Assembly: GCA_019359215.1 (NCBI GenBank)
Contig: JAHHHS010000055.1
Location: 1-47,334, forward strand
Length of the DNA: 47,334 nt
Source: Nostoc indistinguendum CM1-VF10
Lineage (GTDB): Bacteria; Cyanobacteriota; Cyanobacteriia; Cyanobacteriales; Nostocaceae
Reading direction: 5' to 3'
Below the pieces are notes generated by a model, which had not been told where the DNA came from, searched no databases, and worked only from the letters and a program-made list of their open reading frames with translations. Of this stretch, positions 9,201 to 17,127 are shown piece by piece (position 1 is the stretch's first letter; each line of letters starts with the position of its first letter). The position numbers were made by a program, and so were the translations under genes.

Positions 9201-9470
9201 TGGCATTATCTGGGTAGGACTGGCGGCTTTACGTGTTCGCCCAGTAGTAGCCATCGCAACTTGAGGTTGCTGGATGAAGTTGGTAATTGCCATGTTCTGG
9301 GAAACCAACCACTCACTCAACTCCACTGATGTCATTGCCAATGGATGTAATGGGATATCTCCAGATCCACTAGACTCTAAATTCACTCGTGGCGATCGCC
9401 AAGTTTCCCCCCAAATAAATAAACAACCATTTTGATTTTTTAGTAACCAATTACAGTGTAAAATCGCCAT
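6231..9470 (-). CDS. SNF2-family DEAD/DEAH helicase (bacterial Rad54/HepA-like)
   Basis: This 1079-residue protein has an N-terminal SNF2-associated region (about 1-560), then the two RecA-like domains of an SNF2 ATPase. Visible motifs are Walker A in ADDMGLGKT (about 620-630), the DEAQ box in VLDEAQNVKNP (about 722), TGTPVENRLQELWSILDFL (about 755), and motif VI in QATDRVFRIGQ (about 1000). Such proteins use ATP to move along double-stranded DNA and remodel DNA-protein complexes; the exact role of the cyanobacterial protein is not known. Genes of this group normally sit next to the SWIM zinc-finger gene, here displaced to 2540-3376. ATG 9470 gives a plausible N-terminus. No interruption is seen. 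Confidence 0.93.
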   Translation of the reverse strand: MAILHCNWLLKNQNGCLFIWGETWRSPRVNLESSGSGDIPLHPLAMTSVELSEWLVSQNMAITNFIQQPQVAMATTGRTRKAASPTQIMPTHSQIIAVPTYIPEGSSEGTAGIFPVHSASLELDTDSPQYLQPWRVEGFCLNPSEAVKFLAAVPLNAAKGEDAFLGGDLRFWSQVSRWSLDLISRCKFLPTINRQSDGVFATKWQVLLDSAVDGTRLERFSTNMPLVCRTYQEGLGTGEEFSQSLLYINFPTEPQELLLGFLNSTIDAQVRGMAGSQPPTEAKAIASLPSAVRQWLQGLTSAVGTVNADAIEVERLEAALKAWTMPLQYQLTLKTLFRTCFQLRSPESGETDWTLAYYLQAADDPEFLVDAATIWNNPVERLVYENRTIEQPQETFLRGLGLASRLYPAIAPSFETEYPQFSRITPMQAYEFIKAVAWRLEDSGLGVILPPSLANREGWANRLGLKITAETPKKKQGRLGLQSLLNFQWQLAIGGQTISKAEFDKLVALNSPLVEINGEWVELRSQDIKTAQTFFTTRKDQMALSLEDALRFSTGDTQVIEKLPVVSFEASGALQELIGALSNNQAIAPLPTPAGFKGQLRPYQERGAAWLSFLERWGLGACLADDMGLGKTVQFIAFLLHLKEQYTLENPTLLVCPTSVLGNWEREVNKFAPSLKILQYHGDKRPKGKAFLEAVKKHDLIVTSYSLLHRDIKSLQSVSWQIIVLDEAQNVKNPEAKQSKAVRELEATFRIALTGTPVENRLQELWSILDFLNPGYLGNKQFFQRRFAMPIEKYGDTASLTQLRSLVQPFILRRLKSDRDIIQDLPDKQEMTVFCGLTGEQAALYQQVVEQSLVEIESAEGLQRRGMILALLIKLKQICNHPAQYLKQATLEQHNSAKLLRLEEMLEEVLAESDRALIFTQFAEWGKLLKPYLEKQLGREIFFLYGSTSKKQREEMIDRFQHDPQGPPIMILSLKAGGVGLNLTRANHVFHFDRWWNPAVENQATDRVFRIGQTRNVQVHKFVCTGTLEEKIHDMIESKKQLAEQVVGAGEEWLTELDTDQLRNLLILDRSAVIDDDAE

Positions 9471-9642
9471 TTGCTAATTACTCAGATTCTCGTAAAATTC
9501 AATAATGAAAATTGCAATTATTCTACTTTTTACATCTTCACGAAAAGATTTTTTAGCTCAAACTTGCATATTTAATATTTAAACAAATATTTTATTTAAA
9601 AATTCTTCATAATGATTTTCCCCCTAATTAAAGTTTTAAAAA
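9471..9642. other. A/T-rich spacer between divergent genes
   Basis: This stretch is very A/T-rich and should hold the promoter of the minus-strand helicase gene, but no confident -35/-10 pair can be picked. No open frame of interest is seen. Confidence 0.5.
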
Positions 9643-9775
9643 ATGAACCTATCCCACTATTCAAAAAAAACCTACTTCGTTCCGTAAAATGCCCTTGAAA
9701 ACCTTAATTTTTCGTTTTCAGTTCTCAATAAGCTTAAGCTTTATAGCACAAATATTATTAGTGGGATAGGTTCAT
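9643..9775. mobile_element. Small inverted-repeat element (MITE-like, 133 bp)
   Basis: ATGAACCTATCCCACTA (9643-9659) and TAGTGGGATAGGTTCAT (9759-9775) are perfect 17-bp inverted repeats around 99 bases of A/T-rich sequence. A 12-bp palindrome, AAGCTTAAGCTT (9730-9741), lies inside. There is no coding capacity. Size and perfect ends suggest a MITE or a solo remnant of an IS; no target duplication could be defined. It ends ten bases before the GNAT start codon. Confidence 0.6.
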
Positions 9776-9784
9776 GGGATATTA

Positions 9785-10303
9785 GTGGAACTAGATTATA
9801 TGCATCCTCAAGAACAGGAGGTTGTAAGAGCATTACTCAATGTTGTAATTGTTGAAGGTAAAACTTATCCCCAAAAGCAACCTCTATCTCAGGCAGAATT
9901 TTCAGCTTACTGGTTGAGTAAGGATGCCTTTGTTGTCAGGATATCTGGTCAGGATGTTACACACAAGCCAAAAGAAATATTAGGGGCGTTTTATTTAAAA
10001 CCAAACTTTCCCGGTCGGTGTTGCCATATTTGCAACGCTGGTTTTATTGTACAACCTGCCTTACGCGGCCAGGGGATTGGGCGGTTCATGGGGGAGGCAA
10101 TGCTCTTGATAGCAGCAAACCTAGGCTACGAAGCAGTAATGTTCAATTTGGTCTTTGAAACCAATATACCTTCAATTACCCTTTGGCAGTCGTTAGGATT
10201 TGAGATCATTGGGCGCATTGAGCGTGCGGCAAAGCTAGAGGATGAAGTAGTAGACGCGCTGATCATGTATCGCACTTTGGATTTGTTAACTGTTGACAGT
10301 TAA
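9785..10303 (+). CDS. GNAT family N-acetyltransferase
   Basis: This 172-residue protein has the GNAT fold. The acetyl-CoA loop is visible as PALRGQGIGRFMG (about 97-109, the R/Q-x-x-G-x-G/A pattern), followed by the C-terminal NIPSITLWQSLGFEIIGRI typical of motif B. The start is taken as GTG 9785 because MELDYMHPQEQ aligns with the beginning of related acetyltransferases; ATG 9800 is the alternative. The substrate cannot be inferred. The gene starts ten bases after the MITE-like element, which may therefore supply its promoter region. The stop lies inside a palindrome that overlaps a possible pnp promoter. Confidence 0.85.
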   Translation: MELDYMHPQEQEVVRALLNVVIVEGKTYPQKQPLSQAEFSAYWLSKDAFVVRISGQDVTHKPKEILGAFYLKPNFPGRCCHICNAGFIVQPALRGQGIGRFMGEAMLLIAANLGYEAVMFNLVFETNIPSITLWQSLGFEIIGRIERAAKLEDEVVDALIMYRTLDLLTVDS

Positions 10304-10320
10304 CCCTCAACAGTTATCTT
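10285..10320 (+). promoter_or_regulatory. Possible pnp promoter overlapping a palindrome
   Basis: TTGACA (10293-10298) and TATCTT (10315-10320) are 16 bases apart, giving a sigma-70-like pair about 85 bases before pnp. The -35 lies within GTTAACTG/CAGTTAAC (10285-10304), an 8-bp palindrome, and within the arms AACTGTTGA/TCAACAGTT (10288-10315). The palindrome could be an operator or a terminator for the GNAT gene. The call is by eye. Confidence 0.4.
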
Positions 10321-10405
10321 TGTATGTACCAGAAGCCAGTCATAGTACATAAATGTTAGGATTGCCACAGAAAGAGAATAGCGAAAGAGAAGGAAAAAAA
10401 ACTGA

Positions 10406-12562
10406 ATGGCAGAAGTTGATAAGTCAATATCCTTCGATGGAAGGGATATTCGGCTGAAAGTAGGCTTACTAGCTCCCCAGGCAGGTGGGTCGGTTTTGAT
10501 AGAATCAGGGGATACATCCGTTTTAGTGACAGCTACGCGATCGCAAGCCAGAGAAGGCATTGATTTTCTTCCACTCACAGTAGATTACGAAGAAAGGCTG
10601 TATGCCGCCGGTAGAATTCCCGGAGGGATTATGCGGCGCGAAGGTCGTCCACCAGAAAAAACAATTCTCACCAGTCGTCTTATAGACCGTCCCATGCGTC
10701 CCCTGTTCCCTTCATGGCTAAGGGATGACCTGCAAATTATTGCTTTAACGCTGTCGATGGACGAGTTAGTTCCACCCGATGTGCTAGCAGTTACAGGTGC
10801 TTCAATCGCTACCCTGATTGCCCAGATTCCTTTTAATGGGCCAATGGCAGCAGTGCGGGTTGGTTTAGTGGGAGATGATTTCATTATTAACCCCACTTAT
10901 GCAGAAACTGAAGCTGGCGACTTGGATCTGATAGTAGCAGGTTCACCACATGGCGTGATCATGGTGGAGGCGGGAGCCAATCAGTTGCCAGAGCGAGATA
11001 TTCTTGAGGCGATTGACTTTGGTTATGAAGCAGTGCGGGACTTAATCAAAGCGCAGCAAGATTTAATCGCAGAACTGGGTCTAGTAATAGTGCAAGAAGC
11101 ACCACCAGAAGTAGACCAGACTCTGGAAAATTATATCCGCGATCGCGCTAGCGGTGAGATTAAAAAAATCCTGTCTCAATTTAGTTTCACCAAACCCCAA
11201 CGCGATGCAGCTTTAGATGTCGTCAAGGATGAAATTGCCGCGACGATTACCGAACTGCCAGAAGAAGACCCAATTCGAGTTGCCGCAACTGCAAATAAGA
11301 AGGCACTTGGTAACACTTTTAAAGATATTACCAAACACTTCATGCGGCGACAAATTATTGAAGATAACGTCCGCGTTGATGGTCGTAAACTCGATCAAGT
11401 GCGTCCCATTTCTTGTTTAGTTGATGTCTTACCAAAGCGAGTCCACGGTAGCGGTTTATTTAACCGGGAACTAACTCAGGTATTATCCACTTGTACTCTG
11501 GGTACACCTGGGGATGCTCAAAACCTTAACGATGACATGCAGTTAGATCAGCACAAGCGTTATCTGCATCATTACAACTTCCCGCCGTTCTCAGTCGGGG
11601 AAACTAAGCCAATGCGGGCCCCAGGAAGGCGCGAAATTGGTCACGGCGCATTAGCAGAACGAGCGCTGCTACCTGTGCTACCGTCAAAAGAACAATTTCC
11701 CTACGTGATTCGCATCGTATCGGAAGTGCTTTCCTCGAACGGTTCCACCTCAATGGGTTCAGTGTGCGGTTCCACCCTCGCTCTGATGGATGCTGGTGTA
11801 CCAATTCTCAAACCCGTCAGTGGTGCAGCAATGGGTCTGATTAAGGATGGGGACGAAGTGCGAATCCTCACCGATATTCAGGGCATTGAAGACTTTTTGG
11901 GCGACATGGACTTCAAAGTTGCTGGTACAGATACCGGAATTACCGCCCTGCAAATGGATATGAAAATCTCCGGTTTGTCGTTGGAGGTTATTTCCCAAGC
12001 CGTTCACCAAGCTAAAACAGCCCGGTTGCACATTCTGGAGAAAATGCTTGCCTGCATTGATACGCCACGGACTGAAACCTCACCTTATGCCCCACGTCTG
12101 TTAACAATCAAGATTGATTCAGACATGATTGGTCTGATCATCGGCCCTGGAGGCAAGACTATTAAGGGTATTACAGAGGAAACTGGTGCAAAAATTGACA
12201 TCGAAGATGATGGCACCGTGACGATTTCTGCTGTGGATGAGAACAAGGCCAAGAGAGCCAAAAACATCATCCAAGGCATGACTCGCAAGCTGCATGAAGG
12301 AGATGTCTATGCAGGGCGCATCACTCGGATTATACCGATAGGTGCATTTGTGGAATTTCTGCCTGGAAAAGAAGGGATGATCCACATCTCACAACTAGCT
12401 GACTACCGCGTTGGCAAAGTTGAGGATGAAGTAGCGGTGGGCGATGAAGTGATTATCAAAGTGCGCGAAATTGATAACAAAGGTCGGATTAATCTCACCC
12501 GCTTAGGTATCCACCCAGATCAAGCAGCAGCAGCAAGGGAAGCTGCGGCGGTGAATCGGTAA
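10406..12562 (+). CDS. pnp: Polyribonucleotide nucleotidyltransferase (PNPase)
   Basis: PNPase degrades RNA from the 3' end with phosphate and can add nucleotides in reverse; in cyanobacteria it is also the main tailing enzyme. The 718-residue protein shows two RNase PH domains (first about 10-145, second about 325-465, with FNRELTQVLSTCTLG and GRREIGHGALAERAL), a KH domain (about 565-625, with IIGPGGKTIKGI) and an S1 domain (about 632-702, GDVYAGRITRIIPIGAFVEF). Length and domain order are those of intact PNPase. ATG 10406 gives MAEVDKSISFDGRD. No rpsO gene precedes it, unlike in enterobacteria. A possible promoter lies at 10293-10320. Confidence 0.98.
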   Translation: MAEVDKSISFDGRDIRLKVGLLAPQAGGSVLIESGDTSVLVTATRSQAREGIDFLPLTVDYEERLYAAGRIPGGIMRREGRPPEKTILTSRLIDRPMRPLFPSWLRDDLQIIALTLSMDELVPPDVLAVTGASIATLIAQIPFNGPMAAVRVGLVGDDFIINPTYAETEAGDLDLIVAGSPHGVIMVEAGANQLPERDILEAIDFGYEAVRDLIKAQQDLIAELGLVIVQEAPPEVDQTLENYIRDRASGEIKKILSQFSFTKPQRDAALDVVKDEIAATITELPEEDPIRVAATANKKALGNTFKDITKHFMRRQIIEDNVRVDGRKLDQVRPISCLVDVLPKRVHGSGLFNRELTQVLSTCTLGTPGDAQNLNDDMQLDQHKRYLHHYNFPPFSVGETKPMRAPGRREIGHGALAERALLPVLPSKEQFPYVIRIVSEVLSSNGSTSMGSVCGSTLALMDAGVPILKPVSGAAMGLIKDGDEVRILTDIQGIEDFLGDMDFKVAGTDTGITALQMDMKISGLSLEVISQAVHQAKTARLHILEKMLACIDTPRTETSPYAPRLLTIKIDSDMIGLIIGPGGKTIKGITEETGAKIDIEDDGTVTISAVDENKAKRAKNIIQGMTRKLHEGDVYAGRITRIIPIGAFVEFLPGKEGMIHISQLADYRVGKVEDEVAVGDEVIIKVREIDNKGRINLTRLGIHPDQAAAAREAAAVNR

Positions 12563-12571
12563 CTCGATTTG

Positions 12572-12621
12572 GGATTTTAGATAAAATCTAAAATCCGCGA
12601 TGCCTACTGTGAAGGCATCGC
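12572..12621 (+). repeat. Two tandem hairpins after pnp
   Basis: GGATTTTAGA/TCTAAAATCC (12572-12596, 10-bp stem) is followed directly by GCGATGCCT/AGGCATCGC (12597-12621, 9-bp stem). They begin ten bases after the pnp stop. Neither has a T run, so they may protect the 3' end or be dispersed repeats rather than true terminators. Confidence 0.6.
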
Positions 12622-12902
12622 CGTATGCTTCTCTAATTAGTTGCAATTTTAACTTGATAGCAAGAAGACAGTTAATAAATGTTTTAAACTCGCCTATACC
12701 TGTTCAGCAACGTTATTACATTATTTATATGATTTTGGCAAGCCGTAATTAAAGTAATTTAAACTATACCTTTTATGTATTTACAAATTGAGCAGATTGT
12801 CTGATCATAACGACACAAGACAAAAGATGATGAACAAAACTTTTTTTTATAAGAAGTGTTAGTTTATGTAATTTGTCTGATGAATGTTCTGTCAAAAATA
12901 TC
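12622..12902. other. A/T-rich leader region before the OvoA-like gene
   Basis: About 280 bases without a gene or convincing repeat. It probably contains the promoter of the OvoA/DUF427 operon. A run of eight T occurs near 12841-12848. No clear regulatory site is recognised. Confidence 0.5.
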
Positions 12903-14252
12903 ATGGCTTTAGTTCAAACAATAAATAAACTGACATCAAGTCAAGTCCCCAGACTCAATGATTGCAGTTCACAAAGCCTGCTCAACTACTTTGAGACTTC
13001 TTGGCGACTTGAAGAAACACTCATGAAAAGTTTGGTTGGGGAAGAAACTTTTTATCTTAACCCCGATCCTTTAAGAAACCGTCTAATTTTTTATCTTGGT
13101 CATTCAGCCGTTTTTTTTATCAACAAGTTAATTGCCGTTGGTTTAATCAAAGCTCGAATTAATTCAGAATACGAAACCCTATTTGAAATCGGAGTTGATC
13201 CACAAACACCAACAGAACTCGAAGCAGCTATGCAAGGGGTTAGCTGGCCTGATGTAGAAAAAGTTTGGCAATATCGGGATAAGGCACAAGAGGCGATCAC
13301 AAAAGTTATTCAAAATACTCCCCTGGATCTGCCGATTCATCAACAGCATCCCTTCTGGGCTTTGCTGATGGGAATAGAACATAGTCGCATTCACTTTGAA
13401 ACCTCTTCGATGCTGGTGCGTCAATTGCCTACTGATCGCTTAAAACGTCCCCAAGGCTGGAATTATGCACCTAGCAACGCGAACATTCCCAACAATGAAA
13501 TGCGCCGGGTTCCGGGTGGTGTGGTGAAACTAGGAAAACCCAAGGATGATCTTACATTTGGTTGGGATAGCGAATATGGCGATCGCACTGTTGAAGTTAA
13601 ACCGTTTTTAGCTAGTCAATATCTCATCACTAACGGAGAATATCTGAAATTTGTTCAGGCTGGTGGTTACAACAATCCCGATTACTGGAATGCTGAATCT
13701 TGGGATTGGAAGCAACTCTACAACGTCCAACATCCAAAATTCTGGATACCTTTCGAGGATGGCCACCGCTATCGAGCTACATTCGACGAAATAGACTTAC
13801 CCCTAGACTGGCCTGTAGAAGTCAATTACTACGAAGCGATCGCATTTTGCCGTTCTCAAGGCTCAGAAATTCGCTTGATGACTGAAGCCGAATGGAATCA
13901 AGCTTTACTTATCTCTGAGGATAATTCGTTATCAACTAACTATAATCTCAACTTACAATTCATTTCCCCTAGCCCAGTGGGAATGTTCAAACCAGCTAAT
14001 AGTGCTTCTGGGCTTTACGATCTCAGAGGAAATCTCTGGGAATGGCTGGGAGACACATTCAACGCTCTACCAGGATTTGAACCTCATCCGCTTTACGCAG
14101 ATCAAGCAGCACCATTTTTTGATGATAAACATCAGATGATGCTCGGCGGCTCTTGGGCTACTAATGGTTCAATGGCATTACCAACCTATCGCAACTGGTT
14201 TCGTCCCTACTTTTATCAACACTCTGGTTTTAGAATTGCCCAAGACATTTGA
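12903..14252 (+). CDS. ovoA: OvoA-type 5-histidylcysteine sulfoxide synthase, without methyltransferase domain
   Basis: OvoA is a non-haem iron enzyme that joins cysteine to histidine with oxygen, the first step of ovothiol synthesis. The N-terminal DinB-like part has FYLGHSAVFFINKL and GIEHSRIHFETSSMLVRQLP, which supply the iron-binding histidines in this family. The C-terminal half is an FGE-sulfatase (SUMF1) fold with RLMTEAEWNQAL, YDLRGNLWEWLGD and the final SGFRIAQDI. Full OvoA proteins (about 700 residues) carry a methyltransferase domain that makes the N-methyl group of ovothiol; this one ends after the FGE fold at about 449 residues. ATG 12903 is preferred over a TTG ten codons earlier. 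EgtB is the main alternative identity, but the GIEHxRIHxETSS pattern favours OvoA. Confidence 0.78.
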   Translation: MALVQTINKLTSSQVPRLNDCSSQSLLNYFETSWRLEETLMKSLVGEETFYLNPDPLRNRLIFYLGHSAVFFINKLIAVGLIKARINSEYETLFEIGVDPQTPTELEAAMQGVSWPDVEKVWQYRDKAQEAITKVIQNTPLDLPIHQQHPFWALLMGIEHSRIHFETSSMLVRQLPTDRLKRPQGWNYAPSNANIPNNEMRRVPGGVVKLGKPKDDLTFGWDSEYGDRTVEVKPFLASQYLITNGEYLKFVQAGGYNNPDYWNAESWDWKQLYNVQHPKFWIPFEDGHRYRATFDEIDLPLDWPVEVNYYEAIAFCRSQGSEIRLMTEAEWNQALLISEDNSLSTNYNLNLQFISPSPVGMFKPANSASGLYDLRGNLWEWLGDTFNALPGFEPHPLYADQAAPFFDDKHQMMLGGSWATNGSMALPTYRNWFRPYFYQHSGFRIAQDI

Positions 14253-14268
14253 AAGGAGATTACAGAGA

Positions 14269-14763
14269 ATGAAACCAAATGCAATCCCACCAAAACCCGG
14301 CCAAGAATCAGTTTGGGATTATCCCCGTCCGGCTCGTTTAGAAGATAGCAACAAATTAATTCGGATAATTTGTAATGGTACTGTTTTAGCAGAAACAACT
14401 AAAGCTAAAAGAGTCTTAGAAACTAGCCATCCTCCTGTTTATTACCTTCCTTCTGAAGACATTAAACTAGAATATCTGATTGAAACACCTAAAAAAACTT
14501 GGTGTGAATGGAAAGGCAAGTGTCAATATTATGATATCAGCATCGGTGAAAAGTATATAAATAACGCTGCTTGGCGATATATTGAACCCACACCTGATTT
14601 TGTAACGATTCAAGAATACTATGCTTTTTACCCTAGTTTAATGGATGCTTGCTATGTAAATGATGAGCTAGTTATGTCTCAACCTGGCGATTTCTATGGT
14701 GGATGGATTACTGCTGATATTGTCGGGCCATTTAAAGGTAGCCCTGGAACAATGGGGTGGTAA
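14269..14763 (+). CDS. DUF427 domain protein, in operon with ovoA
   Basis: This 164-residue protein has the DUF427 pattern: a small beta fold with KTWCEWKGKCQYYDI, AAWRYIEPTPDF, a YYAFYPS segment and a conserved aromatic C-terminus (GDFYGGW). The start is ATG 14269, preceded by a strong AAGGAG eleven bases upstream. The gene begins 16 bases after the ovoA stop, so the two are almost certainly co-transcribed. The function of DUF427 is unknown. Linkage to an OvoA lacking its own methyltransferase invites a role in thiol-histidine metabolism, but the sequence shows no SAM-binding motif. It looks complete. Confidence 0.82.
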   Translation: MKPNAIPPKPGQESVWDYPRPARLEDSNKLIRIICNGTVLAETTKAKRVLETSHPPVYYLPSEDIKLEYLIETPKKTWCEWKGKCQYYDISIGEKYINNAAWRYIEPTPDFVTIQEYYAFYPSLMDACYVNDELVMSQPGDFYGGWITADIVGPFKGSPGTMGW

Positions 14764-14895
14764 GGGACTTCCAACTAAAAAAATAATCAATCGTTTTGGA
14801 AGGCAGGGTGAGCTGGCGCTACAGGGGAGGCAGGGGGAGAAAAAATTGGCTAGCGGTTCCCACTCAGATGCGGTACAACGTTATATCGTAAGGTT

Positions 14896-14921
14896 TAGGG
14901 GCACGGCATACCGTGCCCCTA
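14896..14921. terminator. Perfect 11-bp hairpin between convergent genes
   Basis: TAGGGGCACGG (14896-14906) and CCGTGCCCCTA (14911-14921) pair perfectly around CATA. It lies between the ends of the DUF427 gene and ilvC, so it may terminate both. Hairpins of this GGGGCACGG type recur in Nostoc intergenic DNA, and no T run follows, so termination is inferred. Confidence 0.55.
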
Positions 14922-14941
14922 CGGGTTACTTGCTGTTTTGC

Positions 14942-15937
14942 TTAAGCTTTTTTCAACCAGCTAAACATAGCGCGTAAATCTTTCCCGACTTCCTCAATTT
15001 TGTGTTCAGCTTCTTTACGACGCATGGCGGTAAATCCTGGTTTCCCAGCTTGGTTTTCAAGAACGAATTCTCGTGCAAATTGCCCAGATTGAATTTCGCT
15101 GAGAATCTTCTGCATTTCAGCTTTGGTTTGTTCAGTAACAATCCGCGGCCCACGGGTATAATCACCATATTCAGCAGTGTTAGAAATGCTGTCGCGCATT
15201 TTAGCTAAACCACCTTCTACAACCAAGTCAACAATCAGCTTGACTTCATGCAGACATTCAAAATAAGCCAATTCTGGTTGATAACCAGCTTCTACCAAAG
15301 TTTCAAATCCGGCTTTGATTAAAGCACTCAAACCACCGCACAATACCGCTTGTTCGCCAAATAAATCTGTTTCGGTTTCTTCGCGGAAAGTCGTTTCGAG
15401 AACACCAGCGCGAGTACCACCGATACCTTTAGCATAAGACATGGCGCGATCGCGTGCCTGACCACTAGCATCTTGATAAACTGCAAACAGCGCTGGTACG
15501 CCTTCACCACCTTCATAAGTGCGCCGTACCAAATGCCCCGGCCCTTTGGGTGCTACCATCACCACATCTACGTTAGCCGGTGGTACAACTTGCCCAAAGT
15601 GAATATTGAATCCGTGGGCAAAAGCTAACACATTCCCTTCTTGTAGATTGGGTTCAATTTCGTTTTTGTAAATCGTTTTTTGCACTTCATCAGGTAACAA
15701 AATCATGATGAAATCAGCAGCATTGGCAGCATCTGCAACATTTTTCACAGTTAACCCAGCTGCTTCAGCTTTTGCTACTGACTTACTACCCGGATATAGT
15801 CCCACAATCACATTCAAACCACTATCTTTGAGATTGAGAGCGTGGGCATGACCTTGAGAACCATAGCCGATGATAGCAATAGTTTTTCCAGCCAAAAGGT
15901 CTAAATTGGCATCTTCGTCATAATACATCCGGGCCAT
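14942..15937 (-). CDS. ilvC: Ketol-acid reductoisomerase (NADP+)
   Basis: IlvC rearranges and reduces 2-acetolactate or 2-aceto-2-hydroxybutyrate in valine, leucine and isoleucine synthesis. The 331-residue protein is the short class I form. The N-terminal Rossmann fold shows TIAIIGYGSQGHAHALNL (residues about 17-34). The knotted C-terminal domain holds the metal and substrate residues in ETDLFGEQAVLCGG, ECLHEVKLIVDL and ISNTAEYGDYTRGPRI. ATG 15937 (MARMYYDEDANL) is chosen over an ATG seven codons upstream because it gives the family N-terminus and has GGAG at a proper distance. It is convergent with the DUF427 gene and appears intact. Confidence 0.97.
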   Translation of the reverse strand: MARMYYDEDANLDLLAGKTIAIIGYGSQGHAHALNLKDSGLNVIVGLYPGSKSVAKAEAAGLTVKNVADAANAADFIMILLPDEVQKTIYKNEIEPNLQEGNVLAFAHGFNIHFGQVVPPANVDVVMVAPKGPGHLVRRTYEGGEGVPALFAVYQDASGQARDRAMSYAKGIGGTRAGVLETTFREETETDLFGEQAVLCGGLSALIKAGFETLVEAGYQPELAYFECLHEVKLIVDLVVEGGLAKMRDSISNTAEYGDYTRGPRIVTEQTKAEMQKILSEIQSGQFAREFVLENQAGKPGFTAMRRKEAEHKIEEVGKDLRAMFSWLKKA

Positions 15938-16044
15938 AGAAGCATCTCCTGTCAGCAAGCATCGTCATTTATTGGCAGGCTTACGATTGTACCTCAAATT
16001 GAGTAACCACAGATGAACTATCAATCATTCAATTTATCTCTTTG

Positions 16045-16100
16045 GACTGAGGAGGGAGCAGGGGGCAGGGGGAGCAGGGGAGGCAAGGGAAGAAAACTAA
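16045..16100. repeat. G-rich heptamer-like tract (GGGGAGCAG type)
   Basis: A run of GGGAGCAGGGGGCAGGGGGAGCAGGGGAGGCAAGG lies before the DUF4349 gene, followed by AATGACAAATGACTAATGAC. The same two repeat types recur at 18740-18790, 26345-26455, 38768-38850 and 43597-43629, partly inside genes. Otherwise the 15938-16206 gap shows nothing clear. Confidence 0.7.
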
Positions 16101-16206
16101 TGACAAATGACTAATGACAAACCCTGTTACATAAATCGCAACAATGCAGGCTTTGAGTTTTAGTTCAGTAATACTGGGGTTAACTTCATCTATCTAGGGG
16201 TAGATT

Positions 16207-17127
16207 ATGTACGCTTCGACTAAATTACCGCGCACATCTGCTTTATTTATAAGTGCATTATTAGGAGGGGTGATTTTCACTAGTTGCGCCTCTTCCCATC
16301 AGTCGGGAAATCAGGCTTTACCTCCAATGGCAGGCGATGGCTCGGTAAATCAATTATCTGCTCGTGAAAGCAGTATTTCCCAAAAGGCGGAAGCTGCATC
16401 TATAGTCCGTTCTCGTGCCCAACTCATCAAAAAGGCAGCAATATCTTTGACTGTCAACTCTGTAGAGAAGACTATTGATGCTGTTTCACAAATTATCAAT
16501 AAACAGCAGGGGGATTTGATCGGGTTGAAACAACAACAACCCAAAACCGACAACCCGCGTTACACAGCAACAATCCAATTGCGGATACCAGAAAACCTGC
16601 TGGAACCTACCCTAGAAGAGCTAGCTAAATTGGGCACTGTTGAAAGTCGTAATATCACGGCAGAAGATGTGGGCGATCGCCTGGTAGATTTCCAAGCTAG
16701 ATTAACCAATTTGCAAAAAACTGAAGCCAATTTGCAAAAAATTATGGATCGGGCGGGTTCTATTAGAGATGTGCTTAGTGTTGCCCAAGAACTAAGCAAT
16801 GTCCGGGAAACCATAGAACAAATTAATGCCCAACTCAAAAGCCTACAAAATCAAGTTGCTTATTCCACTATTACGCTAAATTTACAAGCAGCAGTTTCTA
16901 GCACCAGTTCACAACCTGCCTTTGGTTTGCAAGTTCAGGAAACTTGGAACAAATCCACCCACTCCCTTAGTTCATTTTCCGTTGGCTTACTCAAGCTGGG
17001 TATTTGGTTAATTGTTTACAGTCCTTATTTGTTAATTTTTGCTGCTCTTATCTATAGTTTTACCCGTTGGCGGCGAACTCATTCACCACGTTTGACACAA
17101 ACACCAGAATCAACTGGTTCTGAGTGA
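16207..17127 (+). CDS. DUF4349 lipoprotein with C-terminal membrane helix
   Basis: This 306-residue protein begins with a lipoprotein signal: a hydrophobic stretch SALFISALLGGVIF followed by TSC, so Cys about 27 is the predicted lipidated residue. The body is the DUF4349 domain (RAQLIKKAAISLTV through NQVAYSTITLNL, about 75-225). It contains a coiled-coil stretch rich in LTNLQKTEANLQKIM. A hydrophobic helix (about 255-287, LGIWLIVYSPYLLIFAALIY) and a basic tail follow. Such proteins are envelope components of unknown function. No close gene partners are present. ATG 16207 lies just after TAGGGG. Confidence 0.85.
   Translation: MYASTKLPRTSALFISALLGGVIFTSCASSHQSGNQALPPMAGDGSVNQLSARESSISQKAEAASIVRSRAQLIKKAAISLTVNSVEKTIDAVSQIINKQQGDLIGLKQQQPKTDNPRYTATIQLRIPENLLEPTLEELAKLGTVESRNITAEDVGDRLVDFQARLTNLQKTEANLQKIMDRAGSIRDVLSVAQELSNVRETIEQINAQLKSLQNQVAYSTITLNLQAAVSSTSSQPAFGLQVQETWNKSTHSLSSFSVGLLKLGIWLIVYSPYLLIFAALIYSFTRWRRTHSPRLTQTPESTGSE

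Noticed and set aside
10288..10315. Terminator for the GNAT gene
   Set aside because: The palindrome overlaps the stop codon and has no T run; reported only as part of a possible promoter/operator.
14696..14977. Plus-strand open frame after the DUF427 gene
   Set aside because: It overlaps DUF427 out of frame and continues through G-rich repeats, a hairpin and antisense ilvC.
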